A stretch of 57,831 nucleotides of DNA. It comes from Weissella confusa (GTDB taxonomy: Bacteria; Bacillota; Bacilli; Lactobacillales; Lactobacillaceae). Below, in pieces: positions 8,950 through 17,177 of the stretch (its first letter is position 1; each line of letters starts with the position of its first letter). Made by a program: the position numbers and the translations under genes. The stretch is taken from the NCBI GenBank assembly GCA_016466735.1, contig JAAOED010000019.1, positions 1 through 57,831 of the forward strand. The letters run 5' to 3'. A model generated the notes under the pieces. The model saw only the letters and a list, made by a program, of their open reading frames with translations, had not been told where the DNA came from and searched no databases.

Positions 8950-10821
8950 TTATGCCTCTTTAAATCTTGCAGCAGAGTCAAGTTTAGCCTGTCCAACGGC
9001 CTTCAAAATCTGTTGACGCGCTACCTCTTCAAAATTAATCGTTGAGACTCCTGAAATCGTTGGCGAAATAATATTCTTTCGAATTCGTTCCTTATTTGAC
9101 GAACGTGTCTTATCAAAGGCCATTGGAATCATGTAGTTATTTGAGTAATTACCAATGAAATCAATGACTGTAACATATTCCTTTCCCTCGATCTTTCTAA
9201 GTCCACGACCAAGTTGCTGTAAGAAAATAATGCTTGAAACGGTTGGCCTCATCATAACAACCTGATTCACCTTAGGTATATCGACTCCTTCGTTGAAAAC
9301 GTCAACTGTCACGATATACTCAAGCTTACCGTCTTCTAAATCACGAACTGCCTGTTCACGTTCTTCAACAGAATTTTTACCACTAATAAATCGGGCCGCT
9401 ACGTCTCTTGCGTTCAACTCGTTTACCAACGCTTCACCTTCATCAATTCGGCTGACAAAAATCAGACCATGTAATTCAGGACCAGCATATCCGTAATAGT
9501 TAGTTTTCTCCAAAAGATAGTTAACACGTTCATCAGATACTAATCGCCTTAGTTCTGTATTGTCGTCAATGATTTCACCATCTTTTTCAAAGTCAGTAAC
9601 TCCAATATAGTGAAATGGCGCCAATAGTTCAGAATCAAGTGCATCTAACAACGAAATCTCATACGCCACGTTATAGTCGAAATACTCGTATACATTAACT
9701 CCATCTGTACGTTCTGGCGTCGCCGTCATCCCCAACATGAACTTTGGAGTGAAGTATTTCATAAATCGTTGATACATCGTTTCTCGTTCAGCATCTTGCG
9801 TATGCCCAACACGATGAGCCTCATCAATTAGAATGTAATCAAACCGTTCTTTTCCAAGTTGAGCCATAACATCTGGACGAGAAACCATGTTAATAGTTGC
9901 AAAGAGATACTTTGCTTCGTAATCTTTGTGTGACCCTGATAACAGTCCATAATCTGAGTCTTTTCCGCCAAGTACCTTTTTAAAACTCTCAATAGACTTT
10001 TTAAGGATTTGCTCACGGTGTACCACAAACAACATTCTCTCTGGTGCAAATTGCTTTACATCAAAAGCCGCTAAATATGTTTTACCAGTTCCAGTTGCCG
10101 AAACTACCAATCCCTTTTCAGCACCTTGTTGTCGTAACTTACGCAACGCCAGCAAAGCCGGCTCTTGCATTCGATTTGGTCTTATTTCTTCCGATTCAAT
10201 AAAGTAGTCAGTACGTTCAATCTGGATGTTCGGCTTTCTATCTTCATAGTGTTCAGCATAATCAGCTATCCACTCTTCCGTTAATGGAACTGCTTTATTC
10301 CACAAATCATCAAGTCGAGCTGTGATTTGTTTCGTAATGTCACCTTGGTGAGTTGATGTAACTCGCAAATTCCATTCAAAATTCTTTTTAAGTGCCGTTT
10401 GGGTTAAATTAGCACTACCTATAATGACTGATGTGTAATCACCGTGGTTGAATGAGTAAGCTTTAGTATGGAAACCATTCTCATTGATAATTCGTACATC
10501 AACGTTTGGTAGCTTTAAAAGTTCTTTGAATACTTTAGGCTGGTTAAAATCCAAATAGTTTGACGTTATTAATCGACCACGAATACCTTTTTGTGCCAAA
10601 TCATTAAGTGTACTTTTAATGTCAATCAAGCCGCCCTCTGTAACGAAAGCGACCGCGAACGTAAATCCTTTAGTTGTATGTAGTTCACCAGTTAGGTGAT
10701 CTAAAATAGTATCTCCGCCTTGATTAGTTAGCAACGCTGGCTGATAACGGCCCGAAGCCTCCACTGAATCATCAATAAAGCCGAATTCGATTCCAGCTCG
10801 AAGATCATCTTTAGTCGACAT
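8950..10821 (-). pseudogene. PLD-nuclease/superfamily 2 helicase, N-terminal part of split gene
   Basis: From the ATG at 10821 the frame gives 623 residues. It has an N-terminal phospholipase D-like nuclease domain (GFHTKAYSF, then GSANLTQTAL), then a superfamily 2 helicase with Walker A SATGTGKTY, DEAH box LIDEAHR, ATPERTDG and the arginine-finger motif QQLGRGLRK. It stops at FKEA in TAA where homologues continue, usually with an aromatic residue, into DUF3427. The open frame runs six codons further upstream, but GCGAGGA precedes the ATG at 10821, which overlaps the Nudix gene by 11 bases. Such proteins are associated with DNA repair or phage defence. Domains are seen; the role is inferred. 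Confidence 0.85.
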
Positions 10822-11221
10822 GATTAAATCCTCGCTCAACTAGTTCTTCAATAGCCGGTACATCTGTTGGCGCCCAGTCTAACTTAAGTGCCTCTTCTTC
10901 TGTAACCCAACGTAACTCTTCGTGCTCAATAGTCTTGGTAATTTTAGAATCCAATCGCGCATACAAGATTTCAAGAACGACCGTCCCAAAATCATATTCT
11001 TTTTCAAATGGCTCATCCAATTTTTCAAAGATAGTTGCATTAGCTCCGAACTCTTCAAAGACTTCGCGCTGTAAAGCATCTTCTGGAGTTTCGCCTTCGT
11101 TAATTTTTCCGCCTGGGAATTCCCAGTATCCACCTAATGATCGTCCCTCTGAACGCTTAGCTGCCAACAATTTCTGATTTTCAATAATTGCTGCCCCAAC
11201 AACTGCTATTCGTTTTTTCAT
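10811..11221 (-). CDS. Nudix hydrolase, MutT-like (deoxy)nucleoside triphosphate pyrophosphohydrolase
   Basis: The 136-residue protein carries a perfect Nudix box, GGKINEGETPEDALQREVF followed by EEFG. The fold and length match MutT/8-oxo-dGTP pyrophosphohydrolases (EFPGGK is typical), which remove damaged nucleotides. The ATG at 11221 follows GAGAGG. Its last codons overlap the start of the PLD-helicase, so the two are translationally coupled. I believe this pairing with DUF3427 helicases recurs in other bacteria, which would suggest a shared role in DNA repair or defence, but I cannot check that here. Confidence 0.9.
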   Translation of the reverse strand: MKKRIAVVGAAIIENQKLLAAKRSEGRSLGGYWEFPGGKINEGETPEDALQREVFEEFGANATIFEKLDEPFEKEYDFGTVVLEILYARLDSKITKTIEHEELRWVTEEEALKLDWAPTDVPAIEELVERGFNHVD

Positions 11222-11319
11222 ACTTAATACCTCTCACGTCATATACTTGTATTCATTTTAGCAGCATTAATTGAAAAATATCGTCTTAATAATAATCACA
11301 AAAATTTACATACAAAAAA

Positions 11320-11355
11320 ATCGATCAGTTACTCCGTCTTCGGCCACTGATCGAT
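11320..11355 (-). terminator. Terminator after mrr
   Basis: Perfect 10-bp arms ATCGATCAGT and ACTGATCGAT, followed on the minus strand by seven T. It separates the RM operon from the Nudix-helicase operon. Confidence 0.9.
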
Positions 11356-11368
11356 ATAAAAATGTCAA

Positions 11369-12268
11369 CTACACTTCCATAAAGAAAGATTCGTCTAAGC
11401 TCACCTTTTCCACTCTGATAACTTCTGTTGAAACTCCCAATTGATATTCTTTCAATAATTCAACTAGTTCTTCACCATCAATTAACTGTATCGCATTTTC
11501 TTCCTGACTAGCAGCCCTTACAGCTTCAGCAGAAAAAGTAGCCGTTGTTACAAAAATACCTCTAGGAATTCTTGCAGTGCGCAATGCGCCTAAAAATGAT
11601 TGAATTTCAGGTCGTCCAACCTTGCGTTCCAGAGCATATCGTTTTGCTTGGAATGCTATCTTTTCTTTTAAGACACCACCGATAGAAAAAGAACCAATCC
11701 CATCAAGTCCATAATCATTACTGGCCTGGGTTTTCTGCATATCAACAGACATTTTCCGTAATAAAGCTGTTACTATACGCTCAAATTTATCATCCAATGC
11801 CCTATTATAAGTTGCGTCATCAGTCCTAGTAGTCAACAGCTTTAGCAGCTTCGCTTCCCACTTATCAAGAGAAGCTTCATCATTTTCATCTACACCACTG
11901 ACTACCGATTCTATACGTGGTTCAATTAGATCATTCGGCCCCACATTGTCTGCTGCAATACCTTTACGCAAAATATGACTCGATAACTTTGTAATATCCA
12001 GTCTTTTCCCAAACTCTGTTAATTCCCAAAGCCCTTTTGGAGAGTCATCTTTCACCAAATGATTTTTAACAAGAATTAGTCTAGCAAAACGAATCCGATT
12101 CTTATACAAAAGTTCGCCACTTTTAGTAGTTTCCGCTAAGGATTCATCATCCAACTTCATCAAGTCAACCACTTGTCCGTAAATTGCTGATAATTTAGCA
12201 GATCCGCCCATGTCTCTAAGAGCCTGCAATGTTGGTATAAGAAAATTATCTGCTCCAGGTAACGACAT
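11369..12268 (-). CDS. mrr: Mrr-type restriction endonuclease
   Basis: The protein has 299 residues. An N-terminal winged-helix Mrr_N domain (about 1-95, FLIPTLQALRDMGGSAKLSA) is followed by the Mrr catalytic domain with the PD-(D/E)XK variant: FERIVTALLRKM, then NDYGLDGIG (metal-binding Asp), then IAFQAKRY (QxK). Mrr enzymes are type IV nucleases that cleave modified DNA. The gene lies 81 bp after a type II restriction gene and a GATC methylase, so it is either part of the RM unit or a neighbour added to the island. If it senses N6-methyladenine, its specificity must avoid the host's own GATC methylation. Confidence 0.93.
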   Translation of the reverse strand: MSLPGADNFLIPTLQALRDMGGSAKLSAIYGQVVDLMKLDDESLAETTKSGELLYKNRIRFARLILVKNHLVKDDSPKGLWELTEFGKRLDITKLSSHILRKGIAADNVGPNDLIEPRIESVVSGVDENDEASLDKWEAKLLKLLTTRTDDATYNRALDDKFERIVTALLRKMSVDMQKTQASNDYGLDGIGSFSIGGVLKEKIAFQAKRYALERKVGRPEIQSFLGALRTARIPRGIFVTTATFSAEAVRAASQEENAIQLIDGEELVELLKEYQLGVSTEVIRVEKVSLDESFFMEV

Positions 12269-12349
12269 AACAAAACCAGCCTTCTAGTGTTTTCTTAAAT
12301 TAGATCACACTTAGATCCAGCGGTCAATTTATATACAACTACTTGTTCA

Positions 12350-13765
12350 TTAATCATCTATTCGCATAATTAGCCATTTCAAAATTGATATTACCGAGCT
12401 AACCCTACGCGGCAACGTCTTCCCACTGAGCTTTTTAGGATGTGAGTCGACCATTTTTTCAATCTTCTTTTTATCCGGTATTCGTCCAGTTTCAAGCCAT
12501 GTCTCAAGTCCATACCTAAAAATTGGTCTTTTAACCAATTGTTCTAAAATCAAAAGTATTTTAGTGTTGTAATCACTTTGAACATACGTTTTACCTATAT
12601 CTGTCAACTCAAAACCGCCTCTGCGTCTCTTGACTAATCCAACGTACTGGGCAGCATTCCCATAATAGTCAGATTGCCGAACATCAAATTTAAACGTTTC
12701 CTCTAAAAATTCCTTAGACCCGACCTCTAGCTGTTCCCCTAAATCCGTTTGGATAGGGTCGCCATTAAGTGCAACTGGCACTTCAAATATTTTTTCCGGA
12801 TCATTCGCTTGAATAAACGGCACGTAATTTCCATTTTCTAATCTAGGTTCTGGTGCTACAGGTATTGTTTCAAGTAACATTCGCAATACTTCTTGATTGA
12901 CTGCTTTTGATTCTTCTTCAAACACAAACTCATACTCGCGAATCTTCTGTAGCGAATTAAAATCTTCAATGTCTGTAAACTGATAAACATGAAATGAAAA
13001 CACATCGTCCGTGTAAGTAAAATAAGCTGAATATATTTCTTTGGTAAACTTCATCTGGTCGTGATATATACGCGTTGGAATATATAACTGACGAATATTA
13101 AAATCTTCAGGCCGCTTCTTCTTCGCTTCAATAATCAATACACGATTCGGCGACTCATACACACCATCGATTTCTGATTGCCACCCATCGATTATAAAAT
13201 TTGTAGGTCCATTTCTATAGTGACTTATCTTGAATTCGATCAACCCTGTGCCTTTTTTTCCACTAAGTGTTGCTACAATTTCAGCATTTAAATCATCCAT
13301 GACGAATTGCATCATACCACTCATTTCTGCCACTGATTGAGCCACAGATTCACTATTTATTGTTTCCGGAATTTCTGGCCGCACCCCCGCAATCCATCGT
13401 GGAAACTTCACTTGAATAGGCTCAATAATTTCGTAATCCAAGTTTTGGAAGATTTTAAAGTCAGAAATTTGATATCTATCTTTTCCCATTGGCATGAGAG
13501 AAAACTTTGCTTTTTGGCCAAATATTTTTCTATCCGGTGTTTTTTTAAAAACTTCAGGCAGCTCGCTACTAAAGTCAAACTTCAACAAATTCCGCGCATC
13601 CGGCGCGTTATCAGGCCGATTGACGTAAAACTCTCGAACATACTTATTGATATCGCTACTCGTAATTTCAAATCCGCCATTCTTTTCAATTTGGTTAGGA
13701 ATATCAAAGCGCTCAAATAAATATTGCCATGCGATATCTTGCTTTCTACTTCTTACTTTGGCCAT
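12350..13765 (-). CDS. Putative type II restriction endonuclease
   Basis: This 471-residue protein contains a PD-(D/E)XK core at about 217-236: EIDGVYESP, then NRVLIIEAKKK, with the metal-binding Asp and the EAK pair at normal spacing. A C-terminal winged-helix-like region (LVKRRRGGFELTDIGKTYV) may bind DNA. It is longer than, and does not resemble, classical R.DpnII. It starts 6 bp after the DpnM-type methylase, and its ribosome site GGGGG is formed by the last methylase codons (TGG GGG TAA), so its translation probably depends on ribosomes finishing the methylase. Cutting at GATC is inferred from the partner, not seen. Confidence 0.8.
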   Translation of the reverse strand: MAKVRSRKQDIAWQYLFERFDIPNQIEKNGGFEITSSDINKYVREFYVNRPDNAPDARNLLKFDFSSELPEVFKKTPDRKIFGQKAKFSLMPMGKDRYQISDFKIFQNLDYEIIEPIQVKFPRWIAGVRPEIPETINSESVAQSVAEMSGMMQFVMDDLNAEIVATLSGKKGTGLIEFKISHYRNGPTNFIIDGWQSEIDGVYESPNRVLIIEAKKKRPEDFNIRQLYIPTRIYHDQMKFTKEIYSAYFTYTDDVFSFHVYQFTDIEDFNSLQKIREYEFVFEEESKAVNQEVLRMLLETIPVAPEPRLENGNYVPFIQANDPEKIFEVPVALNGDPIQTDLGEQLEVGSKEFLEETFKFDVRQSDYYGNAAQYVGLVKRRRGGFELTDIGKTYVQSDYNTKILLILEQLVKRPIFRYGLETWLETGRIPDKKKIEKMVDSHPKKLSGKTLPRRVSSVISILKWLIMRIDD

Positions 13766-13771
13766 GATCGT

Positions 13772-14662
13772 TTACCCCCAACTACGTACCAGCACCTCAG
13801 AAACTTTTGCACGACTACTTGCTTTTGCTGCCACAAATCGGTGTGCTTCAACAGTCTCAATAACGCCGATTCCTTCATATAACTCATGAAGTAACGGCAC
13901 ATCATTGTTAGACAACAACACGTAAACGCCACGGTCCTTCAATGCCTTAAACAAGTCACGCAGACGTACCTGTTCGTCGTAACCAAATCCACCTGCGTAA
14001 CCTGTAAAACTAGCCGTATCGCTTGCTGGGATATATGGCGGATCAAAATACACAAAGTCCCCGGTCTGCGCTTTTTCAACTGCCTTCTCAAAATCTCCCG
14101 TCAAAATATCAATATCTGCATTATTCAAATATTCCGAAACACGGTGAATCGTCGCCTCATCAGCGATCTTCGGATTCTTATATTTACCGTATGGGACGTT
14201 ATTTTGTCCCTTACTGTTAACACGCCACAAGCCGTTGAACCCGACCTTAATCATGTAGATGAAACGCGCTGCTCGCTCGATTTCCGTCATCTTTTCCAAA
14301 CGGCCATCACGATCCGTTAGTCGCAAATCAAGATAATATTCCTTAGAATTCTTAGCTTGATGTTCAACTAGCTTAGTTAACAATTCCTCCGGTTGATCAC
14401 GTACCACACGCCATACGTTCGCCAATTCAGGATTAAAATCATTAACAACCGCTTTATTTGGTTCTAAAGACAGCAAAAAGGCACCCCCACCCAGAAATGG
14501 CTCAAAGTATGTTCCAAAATTTTTGGGAACATACTTGGCCAATTCCGGAAGGAGCTGCCTTTTTCCACCGACCCACTTAATAAATGGGCGGATCTCACCT
14601 AGTTGGTTGGTTGGTTGGTTGGTTGGTTGGTTGGTTGGTTGGTTGGTTGGTTGGTTAAGCAT
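13772..14662 (-). CDS. dam: GATC adenine methylase (DpnM/Dam family), phase-variable start region
   Basis: The product has 296 residues from the ATG at 14662 (AAGAGGA at eight bases). It closely follows M.DpnII: PFIKWVGGKRQLLPEL (AdoMet site), YFEPFLGGGA, KEYYLDLR, FNGLWRVNSKGQ, NVPYGKYKNPKI, and the catalytic DPPY near residue 205. This class methylates adenine in GATC. Directly after Met-Leu the gene carries 18 codons read from (CCAA)n, giving NQPT repeats that belong to no methylase domain. The tract has 13 complete tetranucleotides, and gain or loss of one shifts the frame into an immediate stop. The longer frame from TTG at 14686 has no ribosome site. Confidence 0.95.
   Translation of the reverse strand: MLNQPTNQPTNQPTNQPTNQLGEIRPFIKWVGGKRQLLPELAKYVPKNFGTYFEPFLGGGAFLLSLEPNKAVVNDFNPELANVWRVVRDQPEELLTKLVEHQAKNSKEYYLDLRLTDRDGRLEKMTEIERAARFIYMIKVGFNGLWRVNSKGQNNVPYGKYKNPKIADEATIHRVSEYLNNADIDILTGDFEKAVEKAQTGDFVYFDPPYIPASDTASFTGYAGGFGYDEQVRLRDLFKALKDRGVYVLLSNNDVPLLHELYEGIGVIETVEAHRFVAAKASSRAKVSEVLVRSWG
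14603..14656. repeat. Tetranucleotide tract (TTGG)13 inside the methylase coding region
   Basis: Thirteen perfect TTGG units plus TT run without interruption. On the coding strand they are CCAA units beginning at codon 3 of the methylase. The bases that follow (CAACTAGGTGAG) give TAG in one alternative frame and TGA in the other. Confidence 0.99.
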
Positions 14663-14668
14663 GCGTGT

Positions 14669-14730
14669 GATCCTCTTATCTGTCAAATTGGATCTTAATT
14701 GTTGATCACTTTTTTAAATCGATCAACTAA
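14669..14730 (-). promoter_or_regulatory. GATC-rich leader of the RM operon
   Basis: Four GATC sites (14669, 14691, 14704, 14721) lie within 56 bp. The first is inside the ribosome site of the methylase, and the last two form the arms GTTGATC and GATCAAC of an inverted repeat with a 13-bp spacer. Because the methylase belongs to the GATC family, methylation of its own leader may tune expression. Confidence 0.6.
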
Positions 14731-14738
14731 CAACACAA

Positions 14739-14771
14739 AAACACCACCAATCAAGACGATCAGTGGCGTTT
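14739..14771 (-). terminator. Terminator after the CPBP protease gene
   Basis: Arms AAACGCCAC and GTGGTGTTT (one wobble) with TTTGTGTTG following on the minus strand. Its sequence resembles the terminator of the four-copy RNA element. Confidence 0.75.
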
Positions 14772-14782
14772 CAAAAATAATA

Positions 14783-15412
14783 TTAAAGAATAATAGCGTA
14801 TGCGTTATTCAAGATATGCAGGGCAATTGAGTCACCCAAATTATTGCGACGTCTGTAGACATATGCAAGTACGGCCCCAATTACAAAATATACTAGTGTC
14901 ACTACATTCAAATCAGTTGAATGAACTACCATGAACAAAATACCATTCAGGATAATGCCAACCCATTTATTCATGAACTCACCAAAGTACTCAAAAAACT
15001 TAAATCGAAAAATAATTTCTTCCATTATTGGTGCCATCACAATATCAATAAAAGCCGCCAAATAATATGTTTTACGAAGTTCATCCATGATTAACTTTTG
15101 ATTCTCATTCGTTGGGATATGCCATAGATCAGCCAATACTCCAAATAAAACTTGAAAAGCCAGAATAATCAGAAATGCAACGCCCACTGCTTTCCAATCA
15201 ATATTCTTTAATGACGGCCACAATTGTTTTGGCCACGAATAATGGATAAATAAAGCACTAAATAATATCGTGAGACCAACTCCAATTAGAATACCGGTCA
15301 TTGTTTTGGCTTCATCAGACGCAATAAACGATGGTATCGTGGCTAATTGTTCTAACAAGAATATCCCAAACAACAATAGCAATCGCTTAACTATCTTACT
15401 AACACTTCTCAT
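14783..15412 (-). CDS. CPBP (CAAX/Abi) family intramembrane metalloprotease
   Basis: The 209-residue protein has about seven hydrophobic helices. Family motifs are present: MEEIIFR (EExxxR) and FMVVHSTD with the metal-binding His, then LHILNNAYA (HxxxN) near the C-terminus. In lactic acid bacteria such proteins are often linked to bacteriocin self-immunity or protein maturation. No bacteriocin gene is nearby, so the role is open. The frame extends 17 codons upstream, but GAGGAGG lies five bases before the ATG at 15412. Confidence 0.9.
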   Translation of the reverse strand: MRSVSKIVKRLLLLFGIFLLEQLATIPSFIASDEAKTMTGILIGVGLTILFSALFIHYSWPKQLWPSLKNIDWKAVGVAFLIILAFQVLFGVLADLWHIPTNENQKLIMDELRKTYYLAAFIDIVMAPIMEEIIFRFKFFEYFGEFMNKWVGIILNGILFMVVHSTDLNVVTLVYFVIGAVLAYVYRRRNNLGDSIALHILNNAYAIIL

Positions 15413-15479
15413 AAATACCTCCTCATATATAATCAGTCTACTATTCAAAAAAACGACATTCATATTTATTTTTCATTCA

Positions 15480-15709
15480 AAACAAAAACACCACCAATCA
15501 AAATGATTAGTGGTGTCTTCGGATCAAGCCGGCTGGGTTACCGGCGATCTACATTTTAAGGAGTAGAGTGTTTGAGTTGGGAGTCTCAAACGGGAATATG
15601 AGTCATTCTTAGGGATTGTCTTTAGGGGTTATCCCCCTTTCGACATGATTAATAATAAGGTTGCTACCTTAACGCACCAATAACCGGGGCTGAAAGTTAG
15701 CTTAATTTA
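15480..15709 (-). ncRNA. Structured RNA element, copy 1 of 4
   Basis: About 230 nt. Minus-strand order: conserved block ATTAATCATGTCGAAAGGGG with an AGGGG/CCCC hairpin, a variable hairpin (GTTTGAG/CTCAAAC on the plus strand), the invariant CTACTCCTTAAA (15555-15566), a short hairpin closed by GATC sequences (CCGG/CCGG), and a terminal hairpin ACACCAC...GTGGTGT followed by TTTTTGTTTTG. The right end overlaps the stop of the 62-codon-frame gene upstream, so it may be a 3'-UTR-derived RNA. Stem sequences differ from the other copies but keep pairing. Confidence 0.65.
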
Positions 15710-15877
15710 GTACGCACTCACAACATTCATGAAGCCATAGTACCCATTCATATTGGCGTAATTCCTTGCTTCCCATTCACTGTAAAACTGACGGGCACCG
15801 AACTTGCCGAAGACAAATCGTGGCATGCCGTTACTGATGTCTTGTACGTACTGACCATTAATTTCAATAATATACAT
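15707..15877 (-). CDS. Small hypothetical protein
   Basis: The 56-residue product begins MYIIEINGQYVQDI and is rich in Tyr, Asn and Phe, with no helix or known motif. AGAGG precedes the ATG at 15877 by nine bases; two upstream in-frame ATGs are too close to that site. The EINGQYVQDI strand pattern could be a small beta domain. Copy 1 of the RNA element begins at its stop codon. Function is unknown. Confidence 0.55.
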   Translation of the reverse strand: MYIIEINGQYVQDISNGMPRFVFGKFGARQFYSEWEARNYANMNGYYGFMNVVSAY

Positions 15878-15955
15878 CACCATCCACCTCTTCATTCAAT
15901 ATCACATCAATTTTACGCGTCATCCCCAAAACATGCTGATTTCCAGCTCACACAA

Positions 15956-15987
15956 AAACGCCGCTAGTCCCCCAACCAACGGCGTTT
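15956..15987 (-). terminator. Terminator of the oppA-amidohydrolase operon
   Basis: Arms AAACGCCG and CGGCGTTT with T residues on the minus strand, directly after the amidohydrolase stop. Confidence 0.85.
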
Positions 15988-15993
15988 CTTCGT

Positions 15994-17160
15994 TTAATTC
16001 AAACTCCCAGTCACAACCTGGCCACGCTTAATAACGCGTGGCGCGTCCGTCAACACGGCCAAATCTTCCAATGGATTACGGTCCAAAATCAACATGTCCG
16101 CATCCTTACCCGGCACCAATTCTCCAACGCGTTCAGCAACCCCCAACAATTCTGCCCCACGAACCGTTGATGCGAGCAACACTTGTTCCGGTGTCATCCC
16201 CACGCTCGCCAACAAGCGAATTTCCACACCAGGTCCAGACTTGAAATCGTTATAACTTGTACCAGCATCTGTCCCCATCACAACATTCACACCAGCGGCA
16301 GCTGCATCACGAATGCTTTGTTGGTGCGCCTCCCACAACGCTGACGCCTTATCGTACATATAAGCTGGAATATCATCCTTGTGTTGCAACATCTGCCAAG
16401 GTGCCGCCATTGTTGGCACAATCGCCGTATTTGTATCCAATAACATTTGGATGGTTTCGTCATCCAAATACACCGCGTGTTCAACCGAATCAACACCGGC
16501 CAAGATGGCATTCTTAATGCCCTGCGTGCCTTGTGCGTGCGCCATCGCCGGCTTGCCCTTGTGGTGCGCTTCAAGTACTGCTGCTGTCATTTCTTCTACT
16601 GAGAGTTGCTCGTCAGTTGGTTGCTCACCATCCAAGCTCACGCCACCGGTTGCCATCAACTTAATCGTTTGCGCCCCGTGCTTCAAATTCCAACGGGCTG
16701 CCTTGCGCACTTCATCAACACCATCAACTTCCATACCAATCTTCGAACCATGACCACCAGTCATCGTCAACGCTGCACCACTACCGATGATGTCTGGCAA
16801 TTGTAGACGTTCCTGACGAATCTTGCTTGCCAACTTCAAATCGATATTATCCGTTGAACCAGCGTCACGAATCGTCGTCACCCCACTCGCAATCGCATCC
16901 TGCACATTCTGCAACGCAACCAATGTATCCAACGTCACGTCCTGACCGGCACGTTCACGGCCGTCAGCTGCCATCACAATGTGCGTATGGGCATTAATCA
17001 GCCCTGGCACTAGATACTTGCCTTGCACATCAACCGTTTGATCAGCCTCGCGGACGGTCTCAACCACCTGACCAGATTCCGTATCAACTGACACTGTTTG
17101 TGACTTGAACCCCTCGTTTGTCACATACACATTTCCACCAACATAATTAACAATTGTCAT
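15994..17160 (-). CDS. Metal-dependent amidohydrolase (imidazolonepropionase/prolidase-like)
   Basis: The 388-residue protein belongs to the amidohydrolase superfamily: the HxH motif in INAHTHIVMA, the carboxylatable Lys in IKLMATGG, metal His residues in MAHAQG and SVEHAVY, and the catalytic Asp in GTDAG. The N-terminal and C-terminal beta-sandwich portions are present (KYLVPGLINAH; VPGKDADMLILDRNP). Members of this branch include Xaa-Pro dipeptidases and enzymes acting on N-acyl amino acids. It starts 17 bp after oppA, so the pair probably imports and processes a peptide-like substrate, under the same Phe-rich leader. Confidence 0.9.
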   Translation of the reverse strand: MTIVNYVGGNVYVTNEGFKSQTVSVDTESGQVVETVREADQTVDVQGKYLVPGLINAHTHIVMAADGRERAGQDVTLDTLVALQNVQDAIASGVTTIRDAGSTDNIDLKLASKIRQERLQLPDIIGSGAALTMTGGHGSKIGMEVDGVDEVRKAARWNLKHGAQTIKLMATGGVSLDGEQPTDEQLSVEEMTAAVLEAHHKGKPAMAHAQGTQGIKNAILAGVDSVEHAVYLDDETIQMLLDTNTAIVPTMAAPWQMLQHKDDIPAYMYDKASALWEAHQQSIRDAAAAGVNVVMGTDAGTSYNDFKSGPGVEIRLLASVGMTPEQVLLASTVRGAELLGVAERVGELVPGKDADMLILDRNPLEDLAVLTDAPRVIKRGQVVTGSLN

Positions 17161-17177
17161 ATCATTTTCCCCACGTA

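Noticed and set aside
14603-14656. Possible CRISPR or other array
   Set aside because: Uninterrupted tetranucleotide without spacers; it is a microsatellite. No CRISPR-like array seen anywhere in the window.
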